Assembly: GCA_001510575.1 (NCBI GenBank)
Contig: LNGK01000004.1
Coordinates: 601,989-665,988 of the forward strand
DNA length: 64,000 bases
Direction: 5' to 3'
From: Knoxdaviesia capensis
Lineage: Eukaryota > Ascomycota > Sordariomycetes > Microascales > Gondwanamycetaceae
Shown here: positions 33,629 to 46,401 of the stretch, piece after piece
Layout of the letters: the number at the start of each line of letters is the position of its first letter
Position numbering within the stretch: the stretch's first letter is position 1
Program-made: the position numbers and the translations under genes
Notes under the pieces: generated by a model
The model's input: the letters and a program-made list of their open reading frames with translations, nothing else
What the model was told of the DNA's origin: nothing
The model's database searches: none

Positions 33629-34780
33629 TGCAAATATGCACGAGGGAGCTCTTCTCTAGAGTGCCACTAGGTACATTCACCATTGACAATGAAGGGGAAA
33701 CAATGCCTTTGCGGAAACACCTCGTAAGGGGAGAGGTGCCAAAGAGGGCGGAATGGAGCTGTCATTCGGCAGAAAGTCGAAGGGCTAGTGATAGCGGAGG
33801 AAGTGAAGGAGAAGCAGGGTGGCCACTAGAGGCTCTGCCTAAAGAACACCTAGCAATACCGATAATAGGTTGAAGAATGAAAGGAGCTAAAGGATAGAAA
33901 GCAAAGATAGAGAAGGGGTAGTAAGAGGAGATACTTATTATGACTGAGACAACCACAATGATCAATGATGAAGTTGTGTAACAATGATCACGAATAAAAT
34001 GATGTAGTGACACGAGGATAAGAGAAGAGAAGAAGAAGAAGAGGAAGAAGAAGAAGAAGACAATGAATGAAAAGAAAAGGAGCAGATAACACATCTAGGG
34101 ACTTAAAAACGATATCCAAAATATGATGCTCTTCAGCTGTAAACATCAATACCAAAACATTGTGGCTACACCTGTGTGGTGTATCATGGAGTCTGTCTCT
34201 CCCTGAAGCTGCATATGGGGCAACCTGTAGAGGACATGCTGCTCTGGGAGTAAATATCACTGCACCGCCAGGATCTTCAACATATATATGTTGTTGATGG
34301 AGATAAAATGTACCTGTATCAAACCCAGAAAAAATACTGGCGCGCATGTCAGGGCGAAAAAACACAAGAAAACAATCCAGCAAAATCCAATGTTTATTAA
34401 TTTCCTAATTAGGGTTAGCCGCTTTCTCGTCATGAGGTCATAACCGTGACAGACAAACGCGAAAATCTCCAGACCGAAAGAATGCATACACTTCTGGGGT
34501 CCATCGGGAGTTCACGGTAGTGATCCACACGTGACCTCTCCATCACTAAATGTTGATTGGCCAAAACACCCCTCACCGCCCAAGTGAATGGGTGCTGTTT
34601 TCTGCCGGCCTTGAAATTTTTATAGAGATACCGAAAACCTTCCTGGCCCGCATATTCTTCGGTGTCTTTAACCAATTACATAAAAAGCCCTTTTGGCCGA
34701 GCTTTGTGAAGGTTTTTGGCTCGGGTATTGAAATAGACCCATTGGATTGGTAGTAGGCCCAAAAAAATCCAGACTTGATA
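33629..34780. other. Divergent intergenic region between the unknown gene and CLU1
   Basis: Left part (to about 34090) is purine-rich on the plus strand with a (GAA)-rich block at 34024-34060, upstream of the minus-strand gene. A TTAGGGTTAG motif lies at 34409-34418. Nothing else recognised. Confidence 0.5.
34024..34060. repeat. Interrupted (GAA)n microsatellite
   Basis: GAA units interrupted once by GAG-GAA. It is the third such array 5' of a minus-strand gene in this window. Confidence 0.9.
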
Positions 34781-35320
34781 AGTTTTTTTTTCGAGCTTTT
34801 TTTTCTTGTTCTTTCGAGAGCTACATCTCGAAATCTTCAATTTTTCTTCCTCTCCTCCATATCTCCATATATCCTTGTTCTTTCGACTTCTTTTGGCAAA
34901 TTCCCTCCTCTTCTCCTCTTATAAGAAAAAAAAAAGTACTTTTCTCTAGTAGAATCTGGGTACTATGATTTGAGCTGCTGTCTTTATTCCTTTCTCTTCT
35001 TCTTTTCGTTCTCCTTTTTTTTCTGCTTGAAGCTTCGTTATTTGCTCCTCATATGCATAATTGCTTTGCGTCTTCTTATATTATCCCTTTCCCATACTTG
35101 TGCTCATCTTGCTACATCCGAAATCATTCTTCTTAGAAGCCATACATAATACCGTTTTTTAAATTCCTTTTGATCTCTTATATCTCTCCCTGTTTGCTCC
35201 TTATTTCCTTGCTTCTGGAGAACTTCTGTTTGCATTGAGTATAGCAGTCTCTGTCCATGTTCTCCCTATATAACCTCCTTTCTCTCAAGTTTCTGTAATA
35301 ATTCTGTCTTTTCTTGAATC
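34780..35320 (+). promoter_or_regulatory. Pyrimidine-rich promoter and leader of CLU1
   Basis: About 540 bp rich in C and T on the plus strand, ending at the CLU1 ATG (35321). A CTATATAACC sequence at 35265-35274 could be a TATA element or simply A/T-rich leader. The strand matches the gene direction. Confidence 0.45.
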
Positions 35321-38300
35321 ATGGCTGCTGCTACTACTGCTCCCGCCAAAGAGCCAGGTAAGTGGCTATATCTGGACTCACTCTCTTCAAAGCTGCATCT
35401 GGAGTGGCTGCTTCACTGGCTTGATCTAGTTGTTCTAGGAGATCGATGAAGATGACCTTGACTAACACAGTTGCTGTGCAACCCTCTGCTAGAAGTGGCT
35501 CCGAAGCCAGACTCGAAAGCGACCTCTTCCGATGCCGTCGACCCGTCCTCCGCTGAGCTCTCCGAGTCTGTGACCGAAGGTACTTGCTCACATGTGCTCC
35601 GTTTTTGCTCTCAAACCTGCGAGACGACAACACCTTAAACTAACAATCCATTACCAACCACTACACAGCTCTTATCACATTGTCGGTTGTCCTTCCTCGG
35701 GCTCCTGGCCTTCTGCAAACGACGGTAAGATCGCTCGAGGTCCCCTATTTTCGACCCACTGACGGCGCAGTGTCTCATACTCCTCATTTGTGGGCTCCGT
35801 GTGTGTTGTCACTCCGCTCTTTCGGCCATGACTAATATGCGATCTTTTTCTCGATCACTAGGTCTCTTCCCAGGAGCAGGTTCACGAAGTTCGCCAGTCT
35901 ATCATCGATATTCCTGTGGCCTTCCCCTACACCTGCTTCCATCTGGAGCACAATGGCCAACGCATCAATGACTTCATCTCCGTTTCTGAAGTCCCGGGCT
36001 TGATCGAGGACCCGAAGGTGGTCCTCGTCGAAGACCCTTACACCGAGAAGGAGGCTCGGATCCATCTTGTCCGCATCCGCGAACTCATTGGTGCGTCTGG
36101 AGATCGAACTGAGCCTACTCATGGTGTCCAGTCCGGCTCTTCATTACTCGAGAGCATCCTTCCGCAAGGTACGGCTGCCACTGGCGAGCAGGAGGGAAAC
36201 ACTGCCTCTTCCCCTGTTGAGGAATACGACTTCCGTGCGGAGCCGCCGCTTTCGTCCCTCGTCCCGACTGATAGCGAAGGCGCTCCCAAGACTGTGAAGG
36301 CCATCTCTCTTTCCCCGTGGCACCCTCCCCCGTGCCACTTGCGCCAAAAGGGTCACCTTCTGTACCTGATTGTGACCACCAACGAGGGAGACCAGTACCA
36401 GGTCACTGGACATGTCGGTGGATTCTTTGTCAACAAGTCATCCAATGCCAAGTTCGATCCTTTCCCTCGTGGTGCCCCGAAGGCCCACTCTTCTCACTCC
36501 CTCTTCTCGCTGATTGAGTCTCTTTCGCCGTCGTTCCCCGAGGCTTTCCAGAAGCTCCAGGAGTACAACAACAGTCGCGACCCTCTCGCCACTTTCCAGA
36601 TCTCTAACGCCATCCCTGCCGCCCCCTGGGTTGTCCCCCCCGCTACGTCTGCAGCCTGTGCCCATAGCGCTGATATGGTCCGAACTCAGGAAGCGTATCT
36701 TCTTGCCGGCGTTGACGGCACCGATACTCTTCGCGACTGGAATGAGGAGTTCCAGTCCGCCAAGGAGCTTCCCAAGGAGTCTATTCAGGACCGTGTTTTT
36801 CGGGAGCGTCTCGTCTCTAAGCTGTTTGCTGATTATGCCGAAGCCGCTACTCGTGGTGCAATCATGGTTGCCCGTGGTGAGATTTCTCCTTTGAATCCTA
36901 CCGAATGCACCGATGCGCAAATCTTTGTCTATAACAATGTCTTTTTCTCCTTCGGTGCTGATGGTGTTGGCACGTTCACTTCCGAGGGTGGAGATGAAGC
37001 CGCCCGCGTTGCTACCGGAAAGGACGTTGCGGGTGTGAGACTGGTCAATCAACTGGACATTGACGGGCTTTTCACAGCTGCTACTGTCGTTGTGGATTAT
37101 CTCGGAAAGCGCATCGTTGGTCAGAGCATCGTGCCGGGAATTTTCCGCCAGCGTGAGCCGGGCGAGAATCAGATTGACTATGGCGCAGTGGATGGCAAGG
37201 ATGTCGTCGCTGCCGATGAGCGATTCGCCCCTGTCTTCGCTCAGCTTTCCAAGGCCCTCAAGGTCAAGAAGCACGCTGTGTGGGACAAGGACTCGAAGAG
37301 ATTCGATATTGAAGCCAGTGTTGAGACCAAGGGACTGATGGGCACCGATGGCCGGAAGTACGTTCTTGATCTCTATCGCATCACTCCTCTTGACATCCTG
37401 TGGAAAGAGGAGGGCGAAGAGGCCGAGGATGGGCTTGAGTACCCTCATAAGATGACTGTTCTTCGCCCTGAGTTGGTCGAGCTTCTGGCGAGACAGAAGA
37501 TGAAGGAGTGGGCGGATGTCGAGATCGCTCGCCGGAAGGCCACCACTGATGCCAAGCCTAAGGCTGTGGCGGAAAAGAAGGAAGACAGCGATTCTTCTTC
37601 TGAGGAGGATGACTCTGAAGAGGAAAGCTCATCTGAAGAAGAGGACTCGGACGAGGACGAGGACGAGGAGAAGAAGGCTACTCCCGCTCCCGAGCCTCTT
37701 GATCTTTCCCGTTTCGAGTATGCGCTGAACCCCGACGCTTTCAGCGGCCAGGTCCCCCAGACCGATGAGGAGAAGGAGGAGATGAAGGCCGATGAGGAGC
37801 AGGTCCGCCAGGCCGGCCAGTTCCTCCGTGAGCATGCCATTTCTGGACTGCTCCACGACCTGATTGAATCCGATGTCGGCTTCCCCATGGATGGCCCGTC
37901 TCTCAGCCAGATGCTGCACAAACGCGGTATCAACATCCGTTATGCTGGCCGCGTTGCGTCGTTGTGCGAAGATCGCCGTCTTCAGTGCCTGAAGGATGTT
38001 TGCATGCAGGACATGATTGCTCGTGCCTTCAAGCATGTTTCGTCCATCTACCTTCGCAAGCTGCCCCTGACCTTGACATCCGCTTGCATTGCTCACCTTC
38101 TTAACTGCCTGTTGGGATTCCGACTGACCCCGCGTCCTATTGCGGATATTGACCCTTACATGAAGGGCTTGTACTCGGATGCCGATCTTTCCTTCGATTC
38201 GGTCACCGTCGACACCATGAAGACTTCTATCGAGGAGCAGGTGCTACGTCGTTTCCGCTACACTCTCCCGGATGACTGGATGGAGACTGTGAAGCCTATT

Positions 38301-39572
38301 CAGCTTCTCCGTGAGGTCTCTCTCCGTCTGGGTCTTCAGCTATTGGCTCGCGACTACAACTTCGGCACCGAAACCAAGGAGGCCCCCGCTGAAGAGGCAG
38401 CCCCGGCTCCCGCCCCTGTTCAGGAGACCAACGGCGCAAATGCCAACGGCAGCAGCAACAGCAACAAGAAGAAGAAGAAGAAGGCCCGTGATGGATCCCC
38501 TTCGTCTACCCTGTCTACTGCTGGAACCGGCTCGACCTTCCAGACCGAGGACATCATCAACGTTATCCCCGTGGTGAAGCACTCGTGCCCGCGCAGCGCT
38601 TTGGCTGAGGAAGCATTTGAGGCTGGTCGCATTTCCATTATGCAGAACCAGCGCAAGCTTGGACAGGAGCTTCTTCTCGAGTCTCTGTCTCTCCACGAGC
38701 AGATCTACGGCATTCTTCACCCAGAGGTGGCTCGGGTCTATAACTCTCTCTCCACTCTTTACTATCAGATGGATGAGAAAGATGTAGCCGTCGAGCTGGC
38801 CCGCAAGGCCATTGTTGTGTCTGAGCGCACCGTCGGTGTTGACTCAGCTGAGACTCTTCTCAACTACCTCAACCTGAGTTTATTCTTGTACCAGGCTGGC
38901 GACAGTGCCTCTGCTCTGGTTTATGCCAAGCATGCTCTCAAGCTCTGGAACATCATCTTCGGTGCCGACCACCCGGACTCGATCACTGCTATCAACAACG
39001 CTGCCGTGATGCTCCAGCAGCTGAAGGAGTACCACGAGTCTCGCCGCTGGTTTGAAGAGTCGCTGCGCATCTGCGAGGCCGTGTTTGGCAAGCAGTCCCT
39101 CAATGCGGCCACGCTGCTCTTCCAACTTGCCCAAGCTCTTGCTCTCGACCACGACTCCAAGGGTGCCGTCAACCGCATGCGCGAGTCGTACAATATCTTC
39201 TTGTCCGAACTCGGTCCTCAGGATAAGAACACTAAGGAAGCCGAGAGCTGGTTGGAGAAGCTGACCCAGAACGCCGTCACCATTGCCAAGCAGGCCAAGG
39301 AGATGCAGGCCCGTCGCCTGCGCGCTGGCGTCCGCTTCCCGGCCAGCAAGGGCCCCTTCAGCGGTGCCGGAGTTGCGTCGGTAACTAAGCCGGCGGCTTC
39401 CGCTTCGGCGTCAACCCCCGCCCCGCCGTCCAACATTGACTCACGCAGCATCGATGAGCTTATCAAGTTCATCGAGGGCACCGATCAGCCGGCCAAGTCC
39501 GGCGGAAAGCGCCACACTGGCCGCAACAACCCGAAGCGCGGCCGTGGCGGTGGCGTCGTTGCCTCTGGATAA
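35321..39572 (+). CDS. clu1: Clustered mitochondria protein CluA/CLU1 (TIF31), four exons
   Basis: Exons 35321-35357, 35493-35579, 35669-35724 and 35862-39572 join through GT-AG introns of 135, 89 and 137 bp into 1,296 residues, the usual size for fungal CLU proteins. The three short 5' exons code for only 60 residues. Exon 4 starts VSSQEQVHEVRQSI, the N-terminal ubiquitin-like CLU domain. The central CLU region follows, then an acidic Ser/Glu/Asp block near residues 641-663 (SDEDEDEE), the eIF3-p135-type region, a Lys-rich NSNKKKKKK linker near 925, and C-terminal TPR-like repeats at about 980-1200 (LSTLYYQMDEKDVAVELARK and similar). The tail is Gly/Arg-rich (GRGGG). Known for the family: it is a cytosolic RNA-binding protein needed for normal mitochondrial distribution, binding mRNAs of nuclear-encoded mitochondrial proteins, and was first found associated with eIF3 in yeast. 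It converges with the forkhead gene. Confidence 0.95.
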
Positions 39573-41614
39573 GCAATCGTTCTTGAATTCTCTCGACCCG
39601 TTCGTTGTATCAGTGGCCTTTGACGCTTCCAACAAAACTCCCCCTCTACGCCCTTTTCTCTCGATTAATTCTTCTTTACAAACGGCTTAGCCCTGAACTT
39701 GGCCTTTTTTTATGTCTCGATGAATTCAAAATACTTTCTATCCTTTCTCTACGTCCGCAAGACGGAATTCACTGCGCTTTTTACTACAGTGCAACACATA
39801 TCTTCGTGTCTTTCTCCTCTCTGACCACCACTTGTATTACTATCACCTCTTTTCCCCCTTCAGTTTCGTCTTGTTTTAGTATTTGATTTTCCCGACGCTT
39901 TCGTTCTTCTCGTTTTGTTAATGTGTTCCGCCTAGAAAAGAATATGAGCTTGATGCATTTCTGATTTTCTGCGTTTTGCGTTCTTTTCTTGGGTTACTCC
40001 TCTTCCTCTCTCCGCTTCTCACTCAACTCTTGCAACTTCTCCTGTTTATGCTTTTTTTTTCCTTCTTCCTATCTTTTGCATCATGTACCATCATTCTAGA
40101 GGACTCCTTTTTTTGTCTGGGGAAGGGGGTATTGCACGGAGAAACTACACGAGGGGCCTAGGGGAGTTTTTCTTACCTTGTTGGAAAAAATAAAAGTTAC
40201 CCGAGGGGAAAACCGGCTGTGTATTCAAGTGGGAGAGAACTGGGTGTAATAACCAAAAAATCGGCATCGATAGATAGATGATGTATGGCAGAATAATGTA
40301 CAACACTACATCCCATCGAATGAACTATTGATATGCTACTCCCTCAAGTGTCTGTAAACCAGAACAAGTGTCACATTTGATGATATCATGACCATCCATA
40401 GAAAACCAAAAGCTCAAGAAAGAGAAGAACACGCTAATATTCAAGTATACACGTACAAGGTACCCAGCACCAGTAAAGCCCCAGCTCCATGAGATAGATA
40501 CTGCTTTTTCCACCATACCATAGAATACACACTCCCCAGGGAAGGGAAAACAAGAAAGTCTCCAAGCACACGTACCTGACATGAACCCTAAATGGGAGAA
40601 GCCGTTCTTATCACAGAGACACATGAAAGAAAGGTGTCCATACACATTCCAACAATCTCTCCCCGCTAGAGAAAAAGAAACCAAAAGAAAAGCCAAATCC
40701 ATCTAGAGAATCCTAAACCGTCAGGACAAGCTCACACAATAAATATACCAGGAGAACAGTTAAAAATATAAGACCCAGAAAAAGAATTCCCACCAGAAAG
40801 CTTAAAAAATGTTGCTGCCTACCGGTCAATATACGCCAAAACAGATGCACCCACCCATATACCACCGTTACAATATGGCTCTTATAGCAAAAGAAGAACA
40901 GGGAAGCAAACCCAAGCATAAAAAAGAAAAAGAGGCAAGGCACACAGTAAACCACCCCAAAGAAAAAAAAAAGGCATAGAGATCAGTCCAACGAGAACCA
41001 GAATAGTCGGAGGGGAGAACAAGATGTGAAAGAGAGAAGAGAAGAACTATCTCCATTCCATTTTTTTAAGAACGAAAAGTCAAAACCCATAAAGGAACAA
41101 TAAAGCAAAAGGAAACGGAAAAAAAGGAGGAGAGAGGAGGGGGGATGGTGCCTGAACTCGGAGCCAGCACATATCCTCTCATCCTGGATTGTGCAAGCTG
41201 ATGCAAAGAAAAGGGAGAGATACCAGCTCAGGATCAACCTGATCCTGGTCTCAAACTTTCTTCCACACAATCCTTTTCAACAGCATCGAAAAGAAACACT
41301 GTTGAAAAGTCCTCTACCCGACAATAACTGGATTATTGCGTGCGAGGTTCCTTGATGGAACTTTGATCAAGACTTCAGAAAAGGAACAGGTGAGTCATCA
41401 TCATCATCCAATTGGGTGAGATGGAAAAGGAAAAGGGGCGAAGTGAGAAGATACTAAGGGAAAAGGAACGGAACATCATCGCATAGGTCGATCGGCCGGG
41501 TGTCAGTGGCGGGGGAGGGGGCGGGATGGGAAGAAGACTGTGTCCTGTCCTTTCCCCAATGACAATGAAAGGGAAGAGAAAAAGGAAGGGCGGGACAAGG
41601 AAATGCCGCCCAGT
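39573..41614. other. Convergent intergenic region
   Basis: Between the stop codons of CLU1 (+) and the forkhead gene (-). The left half is T-rich, the right half A-rich on the plus strand, as expected if each half is the 3' UTR of its own gene. The roughly 2 kb length suggests long UTRs. The hydrophobic minus-strand frames at 40325-41270 look like U-rich antisense shadows, not genes. Confidence 0.5.
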
Positions 41615-44216
41615 TTATTGCTTGGAAGCACCGCCGACTTGCATGCCATGGCCAACGGGCGCGTGGTACGATCCGATGCTTTGAAATCCCCTGTGTGAAA
41701 AGATATTACATTAGTATTGCAAGACTCAGAAGCTGAATTAGGAGAGGGCAGGAAGACTGACTTAGTTAGGTCAAAGCCTTCCTCATCGTCCACTTCCGGG
41801 ACATTCTCCAGACCGGACGCCGTCAGCTCGGACTGAGGCGGTTCCTCTGCGATGATTTCGACTTGAGCTGATCCCTTCGAAGGGCTGCCCTCAGGGGTCT
41901 TGTCGTTCGGTCGGCTGGGGCTGCTAGGCGGCGGAACGGAAAATCCCGCAAGAGCGCGCGACGGGCTTGAGTCGAATGGCAGAGAAGGGCGCACCGGAGT
42001 GCCAGCGAATCGCCAGAACGGAGCCGGAGAGCTAGTCGGCATATGCTGGCTCGGGCGCTGAATGGTGCTGGGAGGCGCCAGTTTCGGATGCACGCGCGGA
42101 GGTGCAGGGGTCACAAACGAAATACCATCGTCCTGGAAAGACGAGGTGAGTGTGGGTGAATGCGGCTGGTACGCCGACGACGTCGGAGCAGGCACCGTTG
42201 TGGCTGCCGAAACAGGCACATCCAATGAAGCCGGTCCCAGGGGTCTTCTAGCCCGGGGCAGGGGGCTACCATCGGTTGCAACGCCAGCCATGGCCGAGCG
42301 TTGCGCGCTGCGGTCAGGGGTCGACTGAAGCATGCTGAGCTCCGACTGGGGAGGCGAGCCAACGACCCTTGACAGGCGGCGCTTACGCGTGGACGAAGCC
42401 TGGGTCTGGCCAAAAGTCATGTCACTCGACACATGCGTGATGTAGTTGAGTTGGCTTGGCGATGAAGGTGCAGAGCTTCCGCGATGGCCGCCTCTGCCAC
42501 CTTTGTAGGCTGTTCGGATAACCTCGTCTTTTTTATCTTCGGCGATGGCCCATCTGCTGCCCTTTCCCGGGTCAGAGGTCGACCGCGCAACTCTGATGAA
42601 GCTTTTGTTCAGAGAAAGGTTGTGGCGAATGGAGTTCTATGAGAAGTTCAACGAGAACATGGTTAGTGCCATACACCGGATATTTGGTTTGCACATGCCA
42701 AAAAAAAAAAAAAAACTTTCTTCTTACCTGCCAGCCGCTGGGTTGTTGGCTTCGGTAGTACGCATATTTTCCCATGATGAAGGAGTAGATTCCGTTCAGG
42801 GTCTCCTTGTGGTTGTCGGTGCTTAGGATGGCTTGGGCGATCATTTGTGCGTAGCTGAACTGCGGCTTGATGTGTCGGTTATCCTCAAGACTCAAGTCGA
42901 TTTCATTCTGTCCCATCGTCGAAGGGCCAGCGACAGAAGTCGCAACGAAGGGCGACTGACCCTGAGAGAACGCCACCGAGAGGGACAGCGGGGGCGTGCC
43001 AGGGCGCGGAGCGATCGCCTGCTGTCCCGATGCGGACGAGGAAGGCAGCGCGGGGCGAGCCGCAGTGCTCGGGGCGGGGGATGGCGATGAAGCGATCTTG
43101 CCGGTGATGCTACCTTCGCCCAGTCCGGTGCGCTGTAGGAATGTGTCGTGGATATGCAGAGGGGAAATCTCCGTCGGGAGCACAAATATCATCTCCGCAC
43201 CGCCAAACTCCAGGACCTGGCCGCTGGAGAGAGGATAGACCGCGTCGCTAGCCTTACGCGAGATGCCGTCAATCTTGCCGCCATTACGACCAAGAATTTT
43301 CAGCAGCCACCGCTCATCATCGGAACTGAAGGAGATAGTGGCGTGAACTCGCGAAATCAGCTTGCTAGGGCCCAGGTCGATATGGATGTACCCGGGATCC
43401 TCTTCGTCATCAATGAGGGCCATGGATCGTCCAATGTTGATCTCAAGCTTAGTGACATAAAATGTCCAATCTCGGCCGGCAATCTTCGCATATGCAGTCA
43501 CTCCGTGGCGGTGAGCCTCGTAGATTGTGTTTGCATGGTCGCAACTGGCCTGAGTGCCTTCGCTTGGCGATTTGAGAGCACTAACAATCTTAGTGATTAG
43601 TTCATCGTGATTGTACACATCAGCAACCGATTGACCAGGAGCTAGGCCCGACTCGTCTTCATCTTTATGGCGATCTTCCATATCTGGAGTCGTATCGGAA
43701 GGCCCCTTGGGAGCAGGGGTGATAGGTGTGTCGGGGGCCTGAACCAAAGAGAAGAATAAAACACGATACAGTTAGCAATCTTGATTTCCCAGACTTGACA
43801 TTCACCAAAGTGAGCTTATTTACTCGCGAGAAGAGCAACAGGAGATGGTTCATAAGGGATGAGAAGAAAATTTTGACCTATCCCAGCAGAATTCAAGGGC
43901 AAGTAACAAATTGGCGTGGTTGGCAACGTGTAAAGTGACCCAAGAAAAGAGGCTGTATGACAGGGAATTTGCCCAGGTTTCTTTCTTTCTTCTCCCATTT
44001 GCCGACCCAAAACTGCCATTGCGACTTTTTAGGAAGAAGGGCAAGGCTGATTGAAGGCGTTGAAATGAGACATGTGAGATAGGTGAGACGACTGACCTTC
44101 TTGCGGCGCTTGTTGGGGCGCGCCGGGGAGGACTCCTCGGCGACGGGAGGAACCGCAGTTTCTTCTTGCTTCATCGAGCGGCGATTAGCCCGTTGAGCAC
44201 GAGCGGGGGGCGCCAT
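41615..44216 (-). CDS. Forkhead transcription factor with FHA domain (Fkh1/Fkh2 type), four exons
   Basis: Minus-strand exons 44216-44097, 43738-42728, 42636-41762 and 41690-41615 give 693 residues. Exon 1 encodes a basic N-terminus ending PNKRRKK, a probable nuclear signal. An FHA domain lies at about 130-240 (TFYVTKLEINIGRS, SRVHATISF), a phosphothreonine-binding module. The forkhead DNA-binding domain lies at about 331-408. Intron 2 splits it exactly before the recognition-helix motif: GWQ joins NSIRHNLSLNKSFIRV across the 91-bp intron, which proves the splice. The C-terminal part is Ser/Pro-rich with many SP/TP sites. Introns 1 and 3 use donor GTCAGT; intron 1 is long (358 bp). Known for the family: FHA-forkhead factors control periodic G2/M transcription with Mcm1 and Ndd1 in yeast, and in filamentous fungi affect growth and development. 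The final 25-residue exon is supported by frame and by a clean stop. Confidence 0.9.
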
Positions 44217-45437
44217 ACTGAATGGCGGGCTATAGTTGAAAGATACGGGTGTTCGTAATCGACGGTTGATGGACGACGATGCGGGTTAAGAGACACTTTC
44301 TCTCTCGGATGTGGCGTTCACGCGTCTGGGTCGAATGAGACAGACGACTGTTGTGCACGACAGCCAAAAGAGAGCAGAAAATGCCCGTAACGAGACACAA
44401 GACGCCGCCGAATCAATGATCGAGGGGAAGGTGTTCGAAGATGGATGGGGGGGGAAAAGTTGAGACTGATGAAATACAAAAACCCACACGAGTCAGTTAC
44501 CAGAAAGCCAGTCGAGAATCAGTCGGTCCACCCTTAACCACATCCTGGCACCAGGACTCTATGGTGAGAAGTTCTGGTCCTAGATAGTGGTTCTTGGGTG
44601 GTCATATGAAAATAACAAGCATATTGGAGAGACTTACCCTGTGATACCTCAGGGTTGACTTTCTCTGTCCAGAACCAAGAGAACAATTGGCAGGAAAGGT
44701 CTGAACAGGAGAAAGACAATGAGGAAGACACAAGACTAACCAAGGAGGGCGTTGAAGATTGTCTTGAAGATATCGTCAAAGGGGGGGTTGGTTGTGATGA
44801 TTATGGTTTCCCATAGGAGAAACAGAAGTTTGTAGGAGGAAGAAAGGAATCAATGAAAGGAAACACAAAGGGCCGAGGATAGTGATTTTTTGTCCAAGAA
44901 AAATAAACACCGTAAAAGTCATTGTTCAAGGGAAACCCTAAGATAATATTGTGATCGTGCTGAATATTCTTGTGTGGTTGCAAATATTGACATTATCACG
45001 GGGTAGTTTTTTTTCCTTCCTTCCCCAAAAAATCCTTGACGCGTAAACAGCTTTAGCGATTTGACATTTTTCGCGTAGACGTGGTTAAATGTGTGGGGCA
45101 ACTACGGTAATTCTTCGGATCAATTAATAATCTGTTAATAGCTAACAGACGCTCTTAAACCTTTTTAGAGTTTTGCTGAGACTTTGGCAGGTCAGGGCAC
45201 GTGCTTTTAGAGCTCCGTCGACCTAGGATTGGAAGAGCACTTGGGTACGTACCTCAGGAGCTCCGGTACGAGGACATCCAGATCAGCCCTGTTTTTTTGA
45301 CGAGAGGGGACGGACGGCAAGCTTCATGTGTCCGGCATCACCTTCAAATTTTGGCTCCAGCCAGCTTTATTTTGATTATCTATTACCCAAAACACTCAAT
45401 TTTATTCTCGAATACATGAAAGAGCAATCATAAAATT
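44217..45437. other. Divergent promoter region between the forkhead and tetraspanin genes
   Basis: 1.2 kb with no credible frame. The left part holds the forkhead promoter and the right part the tetraspanin promoter. No distinctive motif beyond A/T-rich patches. Confidence 0.5.
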
Positions 45438-46401
45438 ATGTGGCCATTGATCCTTTACGCCTTGGTAAGTTTGATAGCGGGCCAGAAGCATACTAGACAG
45501 ATCCTAACCCTAATTCTTAGGCGTCGTTGGGCTTGATGCTCGCAGCTATGTAAGTTCTATCATCACCTTTCAGTATGGCAATTACCATAGCTATAGAGTA
45601 CTAAATAGACCTAGATTCACGCTTCTGAGCGTCGAAAGCCTATCTCTTCCACAGGAGACGTTGACGAAGCTTGCAATTGCCCTTCCGATCCTGGGATTCG
45701 TCCACGGCGTCATGTCTCTCTTCGTGGCCAACGCTTCCGCCCCCCCGCCATCGACCTCACGAGCTCTCACACTACGCCGACAGGGCCCTGGAGCACGGAA
45801 ATTCTCAATGCTGAGCTCCCCCATCTCGCTGATTGCACCGATCGCCCAACTCACCCAGGCCGGACTCTCGCTTGTCCTCCTGACGCTCCTGCTCGCCCAG
45901 ACCAGCGGCGCCACCCAGAAGTGTGCACTTTCAACGCGATGGCAGGCTTTGTACTCGGCTCGGAATGCGGAAGCCATACAGACTATCCAGACTGCGCTGC
46001 AGTGCTGTGGATATCGGACAGTCAAGGACCGCGCGTGGCCTTGGGACGTGGCTGGTGGCATGGCTTGTGTCAACACGTATGGATACACTCAGGCTTGCGG
46101 GGAAGTGTGGGCAAAGATGGGCCGCAGAGAGGGCAGACTGGCCGCCGGTGTTGTGCTTGTGGTTGGGCTCATCCAGGCTGTCGTGGTGCTTCTTGGGACA
46201 AGGCAGAAGGAGGGTGATGAGAGACCCGATGAGGAAGACAGTGCCAGTGAGCACTCACCGCTCATCCCCAGGACAGTGGTGGAGGAAGAGCCTGATGAGC
46301 CAGAGCACCCAACAAACGACAGAAATGGACGTACTCGTGCCATTGGAAACGGAAACCACCAGCAAAGCAATGGGAGCAATGTCTGGGCTGAAGCCAACTA
46401 A
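45438..46401 (+). CDS. Fungal tetraspanin, three exons
   Basis: Exons 45438-45464, 45521-45549 and 45615-46401 give 280 residues. The two introns are 56 and 65 bp. For intron 2 the donor GTAAGT at 45550 and the acceptor CCTAG ending at 45614 are the pair that keep the frame, with TACTAA-like branch sequence 13 bp upstream; the more obvious CACAG at 45654 would break it. Exon 1 and 2 encode TM1 (MWPLILYAL, ASLGLMLAAI). TM2 follows the short SLSLPQETLTK loop, TM3 begins near ISLIAPIAQLTQAG, and TM4 near GRLAAGVVLVVGLI. The large extracellular loop has the hallmark CCG motif (ALQCCGYRT) plus two further Cys (GGMACVN, TQACGEV). The C-terminal tail is hydrophilic, with an SEHSPLIP segment resembling a sorting signal. 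Known for the family: tetraspanins organise membrane microdomains; fungal Pls1-type proteins act in infection-peg or ascospore germination. Which subgroup this is, I cannot say. Confidence 0.82.

Noticed and set aside
36438..37448. 336-codon minus-strand frame
   Set aside because: Antisense to CLU1 exon 4, which is unambiguous.
45615..45657. Starting the tetraspanin gene at TTG 45661
   Set aside because: An upstream ATG with two short, well-formed introns restores the expected first membrane helix, so the downstream non-ATG start is not needed.
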